Assembly: GCA_002189105.1 (NCBI GenBank)
Contig: NIOB01000010.1
Coordinates: forward strand, 56,165 to 120,164
DNA from: Saccharibacillus soli
GTDB taxonomy: Bacteria; Bacillota; Bacilli; Paenibacillales; Paenibacillaceae
Direction: 5' to 3'
DNA length: 64,000 nucleotides
A program made the position numbers and the translations under genes. Shown here piece after piece: positions 8,613 through 17,428 of this stretch; positions within the stretch are counted from its first letter, which is position 1; each line of letters opens with the position of its first letter. Below the pieces are notes generated by a model, which worked only from the letters and a program-made list of their open reading frames with translations, did no database searches and had not been told where the DNA came from.

Positions 8613-10585
8613 TATACCGCGCCCCCTCTCAACGTCGCTTCGGTTCTTTCAATTTCCTCAACCGGAATGTAGTATTCCGCTTTGTGAGCGCTGAAGGAAC
8701 GAGCATACAAACAGATGAATACGCCGATCAGACCTGGGATAGCCATCCACAGCCAGTGGAAGACGAGACCGAAGCCGAGAACGAACCAGCAAACCGCCAT
8801 GATAGCCGGGATCGCGGAGTTCTTAGGCATATGAATCGGTTCAATCGGTCCAAGCTGCCACGGTTTTTCACCGCGTCTGCGACGTTCTTTCTCTTCCCAC
8901 CATTCGTCGCGGCTGTGAACCTGCGGAATAACCGCGAAGTTGTATTCAGGCGCTGGCGAAGGCATGGACCATTCCAGTGTACGTGCATCCCAGATGTCGC
9001 CCGTCGTGTCTTTCTCGTGACGGAAGATACTGTAACCGATCTGTGCCACCTGGAACAGGAAGGCCAGACCCATGATGTACGCACCGATTGTCGATATTAC
9101 GTTCAGACCGACCCAGTCCGGATCGCTGAAGATGCTGATCCGGCGCGTCATGCCATCGAGGCCGACCAGGTACTGCGGCATGAAGCAGACGTAGAAACCG
9201 ATGTTCCAGAGCCAGAATGCCCATTTGCCGAGGTATTCGTTGAGCTTGAAACCGAACATCTTCGGCCACCAATAGTACAGACCCGCGAAGTAACCGAATA
9301 CGACGCCGCCGATCAGCACTTGGTGGAAGTGGGCAATCAGGAAGTAACTGTTGTGGAACTGGAAGTCAGCTGGCGCAACCGACAGCATAACCCCGGTCAT
9401 CCCGCCGACAACGAAGGCCGGAATGAACGCAATCGTCCACATCATCGGAGTTGGGAAGCTAATTCGTCCTTTATACATCGTAAACAGCCAGTTGAAGATC
9501 TTCACCCCGGTCGGGATGGCAATAATCATGGTCGTTACGGCGAAGAAGGCATTAACGTTCGCGCCGGAGCCCATCGTGAAGAAGTGGTGAGCCCAAGTGA
9601 AGAACGAGATGATACTGATGATAACCATGGCGAATACCATCGATGCGTAACCGAACAGCCGCTTTCTCGCAAAGGTAGCTACCGTTTCCGAGAAGACGCC
9701 GAAGGCCGGCAGAACGACGATATACACTTCCGGGTGACCCCACATCCAGATGAGGTTGATATACATCATCGGGTTACCGCCGCCATCAAGCGTGAAGAAA
9801 TGGGCGCCGAAGAAGCGGTCCATGAACAGCAGCAGCAGGGTGATGGTCAGGATTGGGAAGGCGAAGATGATCGTCGTCGAAGCGGCGAATACCGACCAGG
9901 TGAACATCGGCATTTTCATCATCGTCATGCCCGGAGCACGCATCTTGAGGATGGTCACGATAAAGTTGATACCGGACGCGAGCGAGCCGATACCGGAGAT
10001 CTGAATCCCCCAGATGTAGAAGTTTTGTCCGACGCCCGGGTTAAATTGCGAACCCGACAGAGGCGGGTAGGCGAGCCAACCGGCATCCGGCGAACCGCCG
10101 ATAACGAAGGACAGGTTGAACAGCATCGCACCGGCGAAGAACAGCCAGAAGCTCAGCGAGTTCAGATAAGGGAATGCAACGTCGCGCGCGCCAATCTGGA
10201 GCGGTACGACAATGTTGAACAAACCGAACATCAGAGGCATGGCCATGAAGAAGATCATGACAACGCCGTGCGTAGTGAAGATTTGGTTATAGTGTTCCGG
10301 TTCCAGGAAGTTCAGATCCGGGAAAGCCAGCTGCGTCCGCATCATGACGGCGTCAACGCCGCCGCGGAACAGCATCACGATCGCGGCCAGGATGTACATG
10401 ATGCCGATTTTCTTGTGATCGACAGTCGTAATCCAGTTTCTCCAGAGCCAGCCCCATTTTTTGAAGTACGTCAGTACGAACACGATCCCCAGCGTCGCCA
10501 GAACGATAGATGCGTCAGCGCCGTAGATCAGCGGATCGCCCGTTACAAAAAACTCGGATGCGAACTCTTTGATATTTTCGAGCAT
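8612..10585 (-). CDS. qoxB: Quinol oxidase subunit I (haem-copper catalytic subunit)
   Basis: The product has 657 residues and about fifteen membrane helices. The catalytic centre is legible: WGHPEVYIVVLPAFG holds a CuB histidine and its cross-linked tyrosine, WAHHFFTMG supplies the other two CuB histidines, and LIAHFHQVLIGG carries haem ligands. The proton-pumping D-channel region (GARDVAFPYLNSLSFW) is present. It oxidises menaquinol, reduces oxygen to water and pumps protons. The C-terminal extension (WDARTLEWSMPSPAPEYNF onward) is typical of QoxB. Order qoxA-qoxB-qoxC-qoxD matches Bacillus. Confidence 0.95.
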   Translation of the reverse strand: MLENIKEFASEFFVTGDPLIYGADASIVLATLGIVFVLTYFKKWGWLWRNWITTVDHKKIGIMYILAAIVMLFRGGVDAVMMRTQLAFPDLNFLEPEHYNQIFTTHGVVMIFFMAMPLMFGLFNIVVPLQIGARDVAFPYLNSLSFWLFFAGAMLFNLSFVIGGSPDAGWLAYPPLSGSQFNPGVGQNFYIWGIQISGIGSLASGINFIVTILKMRAPGMTMMKMPMFTWSVFAASTTIIFAFPILTITLLLLFMDRFFGAHFFTLDGGGNPMMYINLIWMWGHPEVYIVVLPAFGVFSETVATFARKRLFGYASMVFAMVIISIISFFTWAHHFFTMGSGANVNAFFAVTTMIIAIPTGVKIFNWLFTMYKGRISFPTPMMWTIAFIPAFVVGGMTGVMLSVAPADFQFHNSYFLIAHFHQVLIGGVVFGYFAGLYYWWPKMFGFKLNEYLGKWAFWLWNIGFYVCFMPQYLVGLDGMTRRISIFSDPDWVGLNVISTIGAYIMGLAFLFQVAQIGYSIFRHEKDTTGDIWDARTLEWSMPSPAPEYNFAVIPQVHSRDEWWEEKERRRRGEKPWQLGPIEPIHMPKNSAIPAIMAVCWFVLGFGLVFHWLWMAIPGLIGVFICLYARSFSAHKAEYYIPVEEIERTEATLRGGAV

Positions 10586-10644
10586 TAGGGAGCTCCTTTC
10601 ATTGCTTGGTTATCACGGTTGGGAAGGAAGGCCTGAGCCGCTTC

Positions 10645-11613
10645 TCAGTGTCCGCTGTGCGTGGAAGAATGTTCTTCCGAGTTCGCGTCCGCCGTCTGCT
10701 TGCCGCTGTCGGATTCGCCAGCTTGTGCGCTTCCGTGCTGATGCAGCTCGGCACCTTCGTGCATATACTTCGTTACGATCTCGTCATACATGCCTTTCGG
10801 GAAAGAAGCATACAGCTTAGGCTCTTCCTTCTCGCTTGGCTCCGACAGTTTCTCGTAACCTTCCGCAGTGAGCTGCTCTGGCGAACTCTTCGCTTCGCTT
10901 ACCCACTTGTCGTAGTCGGCCTGGCTTACGGCATTGACATCGAACGTCATGTTAGCGAAGTGTTCGCCTGTGAAGTTCGCGCCTGTACCGAAGTATTTGC
11001 CTGGCTGATCCGCTTGCAGATACAAAGCCATGGACATGCCCGACATCGCATAGATCTGTCCGCCAAGCTCCGGAACCCAGAACGAGTTCATCGGGGAATC
11101 GGCTGTCAGCTCAAACCGAACTTGCTTGCCTTCTGGAATGGTCACGGTGTTCACCGTGGCGATGCCTTCCTCCGGATAGAGGAACAGCCATTTCCAGTTC
11201 AACGATACCGCTTGAACCACGACTTCGTCCTGATCGGAGGCTAATGCCTTGGACGGTTCGAGTTCGTGCGTGTAGCGAATCGTGATGATAGCCAGGATCA
11301 CAATAATCACGATCGGAATTCCCCACCAGATCGTCTCCAGCAGGTTGTTGTGTGCCCATTCCGGCTTATAATCGGCTTTCTTGTTGCTGGCCCGGTAGCG
11401 CCAGACGATGACGAAGGTGATAATCAGCACCGGCACGATGATAACCGAGCACAGTAAGGTGGTGATGATAATCAGGTCCAGCTGTTTGTCTGCAATCGGG
11501 CCTTTCGGATCGAGAACCATATAGTTCCCGCATCCCGAGAGCAGCAGCATCGTCAGAACAAGAGTGACGGCCGAGAAAGCTGCACGAACGAGCGATCTTC
11601 GTTTTTTGCTCAT
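10645..11613 (-). CDS. qoxA: Quinol oxidase subunit II, lipoprotein
   Basis: The product has 322 residues. A lipoprotein signal ends in LLLSGC (Cys28), followed by two membrane helices (about 48-70 and 92-113) and a periplasm-side cupredoxin domain. The strand that would hold the binuclear CuA centre reads GTGANFTGEHFANM and has no cysteines, so this subunit cannot take electrons from cytochrome c and the complex is a quinol oxidase. The last 40 residues are His/Ser/Glu-rich, low complexity. ATG at 11613 is chosen because GGAGAGG lies 7 bases upstream; the frame itself is open 17 codons further. First gene of the qox operon. Confidence 0.92.
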   Translation of the reverse strand: MSKKRRSLVRAAFSAVTLVLTMLLLSGCGNYMVLDPKGPIADKQLDLIIITTLLCSVIIVPVLIITFVIVWRYRASNKKADYKPEWAHNNLLETIWWGIPIVIIVILAIITIRYTHELEPSKALASDQDEVVVQAVSLNWKWLFLYPEEGIATVNTVTIPEGKQVRFELTADSPMNSFWVPELGGQIYAMSGMSMALYLQADQPGKYFGTGANFTGEHFANMTFDVNAVSQADYDKWVSEAKSSPEQLTAEGYEKLSEPSEKEEPKLYASFPKGMYDEIVTKYMHEGAELHQHGSAQAGESDSGKQTADANSEEHSSTHSGH

Positions 11614-12289
11614 GTGGATCCCCTCTCCTTGTTGAACGCTCAAGTCATTCGATAAGCATTTCACACAATAAAACGCAACTTTGATTCTACACTTAAAGAT
11701 ACCAGAATTGAACAGCTTTTTCGAAAAGTTTTGACTTTGTTAACAAAGATGTCAAACAATCCGACGCATTTGGTGATATTGAGACTTGAAAATGCGTAGT
11801 TACGCAAGTGAAAGAAGGTGCAATGTACAGATGAAATGTCTCTTCGCCGCATTTGGTGGTCTATGACCCTGTACAAAACGTCTGCTTCATCCATCGAACG
11901 CCAACTGGAACTTGTTTTCCATAACCGACTATTTTTCCGTCCCCTCCTCACTTTATTTCAAATTTTAATTTTTTCCTTCCATAATATGCGCTCTTATATA
12001 GCCATTACGTCTTCCATGCTTATCCTAAACATTTTCCTCCCACTTCCCCGCTCCTTTCGGGTTTTATTCTGTTATCGGCCAATCTGTCCGACCTTCTACG
12101 TCGGTCTTTTCGCTTTGTTTGACGGAATTATGACATTTATCACATAACGAACGTCGGTTTCCATATAAAAACCCCAAACGGGTTCTATTCGGAACACCGC
12201 CCGGGGATCTGACCGGTGGTCCCTGCTCCAAGCTTCTGGATCAAAGACCGCTGGCACACTGCTTATCTCATGCTGAGGCGCGAACGCCA
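11614..12289. other. Non-coding stretch upstream of qoxA
   Basis: These 676 bases are more AT-rich than their surroundings and hold no convincing gene. Besides the palindromes near 11716-11748 I see only pyrimidine-rich sequence at 11930-12060. Short open frames here lack ribosome binding sites and family features. Confidence 0.5.
11735..11748. promoter_or_regulatory. Palindrome upstream of qoxA, possible operator
   Basis: CTTTGTTAACAAAG is a perfect 14-base palindrome, flanked by TTTGA and TCAAA to form a wider imperfect dyad, about 120 bases before the qoxA start. A second small dyad (CTTTTTCGAAAAG) is 10 bases nearer the gene. A redox or oxygen regulator is plausible, but the site lacks the spacing of a classical Rex box. 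Confidence 0.35.
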
Positions 12290-12532
12290 TCAGTTCTCTA
12301 CTTTCCCTTTACTCTCTTCCTTGCGCATCTGGGCCATGCCTACTGCACGGCTCAGACCATAAATAATGATGCTGCCTACGATAAATCCGATGCCAACCAT
12401 GACCGGATAACTCTTATCGCTGAAGTTGCCCAGGTCGATTACGATCATTACAATGCCGATCACCATCAATACAATCGAGATGATGGTGGAAACTAACATC
12501 AGGCCCCTGGTGTTTTTGGCTTCACGGTTCAT
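12290..12532 (-). CDS. Small two-helix membrane protein of unknown function
   Basis: The product has 80 residues: MNREAKNTRG, a first hydrophobic helix (about 11-31), a short polar loop DLGNFSDKSY, a second helix (about 38-60) and a charged tail RKEESKGKVEN. I do not recognise a family. ATG at 12532 is preferred over an in-frame ATG at 12598 because GGGAG lies 8 bases upstream and the residues before it (MNRITGQGTSRQRRHPEK) are atypical. It stands alone between the qox operon and the fucosidase locus, so context gives no function. Confidence 0.6.
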   Translation of the reverse strand: MNREAKNTRGLMLVSTIISIVLMVIGIVMIVIDLGNFSDKSYPVMVGIGFIVGSIIIYGLSRAVGMAQMRKEESKGKVEN

Positions 12533-12891
12533 TGTCCTCGCTCCCTTCTCTGGATGCCGCCGCTGACGGCTTGTACCTTGACCCGTAATACGGTTCATCT
12601 AACCCACTTGAAACGTGTGGGCTTCGGATGGACTTCAACCTCGGATTTGATTGGGTCGAGGTACTGGAATTGTTCGGTTACTTCCCATTAACTCTTTTAA
12701 CGACCATTCAAACAAACGTTTTCGGTTGATAGCCGTCGGAAGCAGCGGCTTTTAAACGAAAAACCCGGCGCTCCCAAAAAGGAGGCCGGGAAGAGATCGC
12801 CGGGATCGACCGGCAGGAAAGCCGGGCGAGTGAGCGCCGTTCGTGTGGCAGGCCGGTCGCTGCCCGCATGACGGCAGCCGGGTTCGGTCGC
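12533..12891. other. Non-coding stretch between small membrane gene and GH95
   Basis: Apart from the terminator at 12757-12790, this stretch shows repeated GCCGG-rich hairpin-forming words downstream of the fucosidase stop but no gene with a ribosome binding site. Confidence 0.5.
12757..12790 (-). terminator. Terminator of the GH95 transcript
   Basis: On the minus strand CCCGGCCTCC, a TTTTT loop and GGGAGCGCCGGG form a GC-rich hairpin followed by TTTTTCG, 100 bases after the GH95 stop. Confidence 0.75.
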
Positions 12892-15243
12892 CTACTCGAA
12901 GGCGACCGTAAGGGTCTCTCCGGCGGCGATGCGCAGCTCGCCGACAAAGGCTCCTGCCTCGCCTGCGGCAGCCGGCGAGGCGCCCTGGAAAGCGCGGTCC
13001 GTGCGCAGTCGGACCGTACCCGTGAAGCCGGCCGCGATCTCGGCCGACTGAATCTGCCCGTCGCGCCAGTCCAGCGCGACCGTGAAGCCCCCGCGCGCGC
13101 GAAGTCCGCGCACGGAGCCGCTGCTCCAGGCGGACGGCAGCGCGGGCAGCAGATGCAGCTCGCCCAGGTGGCTCTGGAGCAGCAGCTCCGCGATGCCGGC
13201 CGTGCCGCCGAAGTTCCCGTCGATCTGGAACGGCGGGTGATCGTCGAACAGGTTCGGGTGTGTCGAACGCGCCAGCAGCGTATGGATGAAGTGATGGGCA
13301 TTCTCCCCGTCCAGCAGACGGGCATACAGATTAATCAACCAGGCGCAGCTCCAGCCGGTGTGACCGCCGCCATTGGCGATCCGCGCTGCAAGTGAAGCGC
13401 GCGCGGCCTCAAGCCGCTCCGGCGTCTCCAGACGGTTGATTGAGCGTCCGGGATAGACGCCGTACAGATGCGAGACATGGCGATGCCCAAGCTCATGTTC
13501 CTCAAGCTCCGTTCCCCATTCCAGCAGGCGCCCGTCGCGGCCAATCTGAATCGGCTGGAGGCGCTCCAGTGCCAAGCGGAATTCGCGGATCTCCGCGTCT
13601 TCAAGGTCAAGCAGCTCCGCGGATTGGATCACCTGCTCCATGACATCACGGATCAGGGTCAGATCCATCGCTGAACCATAAGCGGTGCTGCAAGGCTCGC
13701 CATTGGCTGCCAGGAAGCGGTTCTCCGGCGAAGTGGACGGTGCGGTGGTCAGGAAGCCATCCGGCCCTTCCATCAGCCAGTCCAGCGCGAACAGAGCCGC
13801 TTCACGCAGAATCGGGTAAGCCTGCTCACGCAGGAAGACTTCATCCCGCGTAAACAAATAATGCTCCCATAGATGGGCGCTCATCCAGAGTCCGCCCATT
13901 GGCCAGAATGCCCAGCTGGCATCACCGCCCGAAGGCGTCGTCATCCGCCATAAATCGACATTGTGATGCGCCGTCCACCCCCTCGCCCCATAATGAATCC
14001 GTGCCGTGCGACGACCCGCCTGTGCCAGCTCACCGATCATCTTGTGCATCGGCTCATGGCAGTCGCTCAGGTTCACAACCTCGGCAGGCCAATAGTTCAT
14101 CTGTACGTTGATGTTGGACGTATAATTGCTGTTCCACGGCGGCTCGATCTGGTGATTCCAGATGCCCTGCAGATTGGCTGGCTGCGTCCCTGGACGCGAA
14201 CTGCCCATCAGCAGGTAACGGCCATAGTGGAAATACAGCGCCTCCAGCGCCGGATCAACGCTTCCCTGCTTGTAGGCTTCCAGACGTTCATCCGTCGGCA
14301 GTTGGGCGCGTTCCTCGCCGCCCAGCGTCAGCTCCACGCGTCCAAACATCGCCGTATGATCGCGCAGATGCCTCTCCCGCAGCGCTTCTTCCCCGTGAGC
14401 CGAGGCTGTTCTCAGCCAGCGCTCACACAGCTGCTCCGGCCTTCGTGCACCGCTCTCTGGCAGCTTGTCATACGACTCAAAGTTCGTCGCCGCTGCCAGC
14501 AGCAGCATAACGCGATCCGCTCCCCGGATCTGAATCCGTCCCGCCAGGGCTTCCACCTCTCCGCCTTCAGCTGCCGCCTGAAGCTGCGCTTCAAATCGCA
14601 TTCCCAGCCCTTCCTCGAACAGAATCGCCTCCGGATGGTCGCGGAAATAGTTGCTCTCCACATGGCTTGGCGCCATTCCCTTCATCAATAGGCGGCCATC
14701 TCCATAGGCAGCCGTCTGATGAGGCAGCAGGCTCTCCAGGGACAGATCGACATCCATTGCAGCTGCACGATCGGCATACAGCACAACAACCAGCACCTGA
14801 TCGGGCTGGCTGATCCAGACCTCGCGTGTGTAGCGTACGCCTTCTACGGTGAATACCGTCTTCAGGATGCCCGTAGACAGATCCAGCTCCCGTTCGTAAT
14901 CGGAAGCTTCTCCGCCTCCGATCCGTTCGATGTACAGATCGCCCAGCGGCTGGTAGGCTTCTGTATTCCAGCCCAGCATACGCTGATTAACCAGCTGTTC
15001 GGCCTCTTCATATTTCCCGGCAAAGATCAGCTCACGCGCCTGCCGCAAATACCGCTGGGCATCATAGTTCACTTTGTCCCTTGGGAATCCCGACCACAGC
15101 GTATCTTCATTCAACTGAAGGCGCTCTGTGCGATCCCCACCGAAGACCATGGCGCCCAGACGCCCGTTTCCGGCAGGAAGCGCCTCTTCCCAGCGACTCG
15201 CGGGCTGTTTATACCATAAAGCATGCGTTCGGTTCTGCTTCAT
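12892..15243 (-). CDS. GH95 alpha-L-fucosidase (or alpha-L-galactosidase)
   Basis: The product has 783 residues, normal for GH95. It begins with the N-terminal beta-sandwich signature [24 protein letters not shown]-type sequence and [11 protein letters not shown], then the (alpha/alpha)6 catalytic barrel with [32 protein letters not shown] and [12 protein letters not shown], and ends in a small beta domain. GH95 enzymes invert the anomeric centre while removing alpha-1,2-linked fucose, for example from xyloglucan side chains; a few act on alpha-L-galactose. There is no signal peptide, so it works on imported oligosaccharides. The second ATG (15243) is chosen because GGAGGG is 8 bases from it and only 2 from the first. 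It is last in the minus-strand locus after three sugar-binding proteins. Confidence 0.9.
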   Translation of the reverse strand: MKQNRTHALWYKQPASRWEEALPAGNGRLGAMVFGGDRTERLQLNEDTLWSGFPRDKVNYDAQRYLRQARELIFAGKYEEAEQLVNQRMLGWNTEAYQPLGDLYIERIGGGEASDYERELDLSTGILKTVFTVEGVRYTREVWISQPDQVLVVVLYADRAAAMDVDLSLESLLPHQTAAYGDGRLLMKGMAPSHVESNYFRDHPEAILFEEGLGMRFEAQLQAAAEGGEVEALAGRIQIRGADRVMLLLAAATNFESYDKLPESGARRPEQLCERWLRTASAHGEEALRERHLRDHTAMFGRVELTLGGEERAQLPTDERLEAYKQGSVDPALEALYFHYGRYLLMGSSRPGTQPANLQGIWNHQIEPPWNSNYTSNINVQMNYWPAEVVNLSDCHEPMHKMIGELAQAGRRTARIHYGARGWTAHHNVDLWRMTTPSGGDASWAFWPMGGLWMSAHLWEHYLFTRDEVFLREQAYPILREAALFALDWLMEGPDGFLTTAPSTSPENRFLAANGEPCSTAYGSAMDLTLIRDVMEQVIQSAELLDLEDAEIREFRLALERLQPIQIGRDGRLLEWGTELEEHELGHRHVSHLYGVYPGRSINRLETPERLEAARASLAARIANGGGHTGWSCAWLINLYARLLDGENAHHFIHTLLARSTHPNLFDDHPPFQIDGNFGGTAGIAELLLQSHLGELHLLPALPSAWSSGSVRGLRARGGFTVALDWRDGQIQSAEIAAGFTGTVRLRTDRAFQGASPAAAGEAGAFVGELRIAAGETLTVAFE

Positions 15244-15261
15244 TCCCATTACCCTCCGTAT

Positions 15262-15275
15262 GTAGAAAACGTTTT
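15262..15275. promoter_or_regulatory. cre-like palindrome before GH95
   Basis: AGAAAACGTTTTAG centres on AAAACGTTTT and lies about 20 bases before the GH95 start, where CcpA binding would block transcription or translation. It deviates from the consensus at the outer positions. Confidence 0.35.
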
Positions 15276-15411
15276 AGGACAGCGATAATATGAATTCATT
15301 GAAAATGCTTACAACACGTTTTCAGTATAAGTCAGCCGCCAAACAGCGTCAATTCCCCGCGAACGACTCGAACCCTATATTCGACAATCCTCACCTTTGC
15401 GCAGACAAAGC

Positions 15412-15434
15412 AAAAAGCGGGGTTTCCCCCGCTT
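15412..15434 (-). terminator. Terminator after first solute-binding protein gene
   Basis: GCGGGG and CCCCGC pair around a short loop; on the minus strand the stem runs into CTTTTTGC, 40 bases after the stop at 15475. Confidence 0.8.
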
Positions 15435-15474
15435 CTCTCCTGCATAAAAGATTCGATTCATAAGCTGGCTTTGC

Positions 15475-17211
15475 TTACTTGGTGCTCTCTCCCCAAGCCT
15501 CGACGGTATCTTTAATCATCTGGGTATACATGGCTTCCATCTCCGGAATTCCGTTACCGTTCAGATCCTCGATCATCTTATCGTAAATCGCATCGAATTG
15601 ATCGGGGCTGGCGACAATCGCAGCTGGGATCGCTTTACGTACAATATCCTGTCCTTTCTGGTACGGTACGGTGAAGTCCGGTGTACTTGGCGAAGGCAGG
15701 TTATAGGCAGCGCCCCACTTCTTGACCGGGAATTCGTCTTTGCCTGGGAACAGGTCTTTCCAAGTTGTCGCTTTATAGGCAGCCAGCGCTTTTTTCTCCG
15801 GCTCGCTGTAGCTGTTGGTGATTTGCTCCGGATAGTTGGTTGTGTAGTAGTTGCCCGTCGTATCCTTTACGCCATCTCCATAACGAACGGTGAACGGTGT
15901 ATACAGCCCAATGCCGGTTTGTTTCTGGAAGGTGGCGTTGTCGTTGTTCTTGAGATCCAGCACATCCTTGGGAATGACACGCTTGCCGTTCTCGATATTA
16001 TACTGCTTGCCTTCAATGCCCCAGTTCCCCAGGATCTGTCCTTCGTCAGAAGCCATCCAATCCAGGAACTTGATCGCGCGGATCTGTTTTTCCTTGCTCA
16101 TCGAAGTGGAGAACGAAATGCCGTAGCCCGAAGCGTTGCCAATATCAACGAAGGAATGATCTTTGTACTGGTCGTTCAGGGTAACCGGGAAATGACCATA
16201 CAGCTTGTCAAATTTACCAGCGGCCTTCAGCGAATTTGTCGCCTCCTGGAAGTCCCAGGTCTGATCGATCAAGCCAAGTACACGACCGCTGGAGATCTTC
16301 GCCAGATACTGATCGTTTTTCTGTGTGAACGCTTCTGGATCGATCAAGCCTTCGTTATACATTTTGTTCAGCCATTTGAAATATTCTTTTTCTTCCGGAC
16401 GTTTGTAATGCAGCTTCGCTTCATACGTCTCCGGATCAATGTAGAATTCGCCATCATCCGGTGCTCCCGTAGCCAGGAACGCAGGGTTGGTCACGGTAAT
16501 CATGATCTTCCAATCGTCGGCGTTCAGCGTCAGAGGGATCGTCGGCTGTCCATCAATTGTTGGATGTTTCGCATAATATTCTTTCAGCACTTTCTCGAAA
16601 TCGTCAATGGTGCGAATCTCCGGGTAACCTAATTCTTCGAGTACGGACAATTGAACCTCAAATCCGCCTTGGGCTTCAAACGCCGTATTATCCACAGAGG
16701 TATTGGTAGGGATGGTGTAGATGGCTGGGTCATCTTTGCTGTACTTGAGACGGTTCATGTAGGGGCCGTACAGCTTCTTGATGTTGGGTGCATACTGTTC
16801 GATGAGGTCGGTCAGATCGACCAGGGCACCGGCTTCGACCAACTTGCTGGTCTCACCTTTGGGGTACAGGATTTCCGGATAATCCCCGGAAGCAATCATC
16901 AGCGCGATCTTCTGCTGGTCGGTTCCGCTTACCGCAAATTCTCCGTCGATCGTTACGCCGGTCTTCTCCGTAATGACCTTGCCGACTTCATCCTGCATCT
17001 TCGACCAGTTTGGACTGGCATCCCCACCGAAAAACGTGAACGTGACGGGCGATGTATCGTCTGCGGCTTTGTCGGCTGATCCATCGCTGCTTCCTGTGGT
17101 TTTCGCCGGCTCTTTTGTTGTTGTGCCGGACGTTCCTCCACCGCAGCCTGCGGCGACAATCGACACAGCCACCAGCAGCATGCCCAGTTTCACCATTGCG
17201 TTTGTCTTCAT
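15475..17211 (-). CDS. Extracellular sugar-binding lipoprotein (copy nearest GH95)
   Basis: The product has 578 residues. A lipoprotein signal with lipobox AAGC (Cys23) is followed by a Gly/Thr/Ser/Asp-rich linker to about residue 50, then a large two-lobed family 1-type solute-binding fold of the LplA/YtcQ kind. It shares long stretches with its two downstream-numbered neighbours, for example the VTFTFFGGDASPNW opening, SGTDQQKIALMIASGDYPE and FEVQLSVLEELGYPEIRT. It should capture an oligosaccharide and deliver it to the permeases at 21421-23337. ATG at 17211 has AAGGGTGGG 6 bases upstream; the frame is open 17 codons further. It has its own terminator and a cre-like site, so it can be expressed separately. 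Confidence 0.88.
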   Translation of the reverse strand: MKTNAMVKLGMLLVAVSIVAAGCGGGTSGTTTKEPAKTTGSSDGSADKAADDTSPVTFTFFGGDASPNWSKMQDEVGKVITEKTGVTIDGEFAVSGTDQQKIALMIASGDYPEILYPKGETSKLVEAGALVDLTDLIEQYAPNIKKLYGPYMNRLKYSKDDPAIYTIPTNTSVDNTAFEAQGGFEVQLSVLEELGYPEIRTIDDFEKVLKEYYAKHPTIDGQPTIPLTLNADDWKIMITVTNPAFLATGAPDDGEFYIDPETYEAKLHYKRPEEKEYFKWLNKMYNEGLIDPEAFTQKNDQYLAKISSGRVLGLIDQTWDFQEATNSLKAAGKFDKLYGHFPVTLNDQYKDHSFVDIGNASGYGISFSTSMSKEKQIRAIKFLDWMASDEGQILGNWGIEGKQYNIENGKRVIPKDVLDLKNNDNATFQKQTGIGLYTPFTVRYGDGVKDTTGNYYTTNYPEQITNSYSEPEKKALAAYKATTWKDLFPGKDEFPVKKWGAAYNLPSPSTPDFTVPYQKGQDIVRKAIPAAIVASPDQFDAIYDKMIEDLNGNGIPEMEAMYTQMIKDTVEAWGESTK

Positions 17212-17247
17212 TCTGTACCCACCCTTCAGAATTTTTAGACCCCTACG

Positions 17248-17262
17248 ATTAAGCGCTTTCAT
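17248..17262. promoter_or_regulatory. cre-like site before first binding-protein gene
   Basis: On the minus strand TGAAAGCGCTTAAT fits the CcpA pattern at all but the last two positions. It lies about 40 bases before the ATG at 17211, at the expected position of a promoter or just after it. Confidence 0.5.
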
Positions 17263-17360
17263 AAGTGGAGGTGATGTTTATCACCTTTCCTTGATTATAC
17301 TTATTTCACGCAAAAAATAAACCTTTTTTTTCATTTTTATCAAAATTTTTCTTAGTAACA

Positions 17361-17392
17361 AAAAGCCCTCATTCCGAAGAATGAAGGCTTTT
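17361..17392 (-). terminator. Terminator after second binding-protein gene
   Basis: AAAAGCCTTCATTC and GAATGAGGGCTTTT (minus strand) form a hairpin with loop TTCG and a T-rich tail, 37 bases after the stop at 17429. Confidence 0.8.
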
Positions 17393-17428
17393 ACTTAGCG
17401 ACCGAGTTCTGTCCTTATTAGTTAAGGA

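Noticed and set aside
8594-10588. Long plus-strand open frame opposite qoxB
   Set aside because: It mirrors the GC-biased codons of qoxB and yields a charged sequence without domains.
11661-11951. Minus-strand frame of 96 codons before qoxA
   Set aside because: It overlaps the palindromes and probable promoter, has no ribosome binding site and no recognisable domain.
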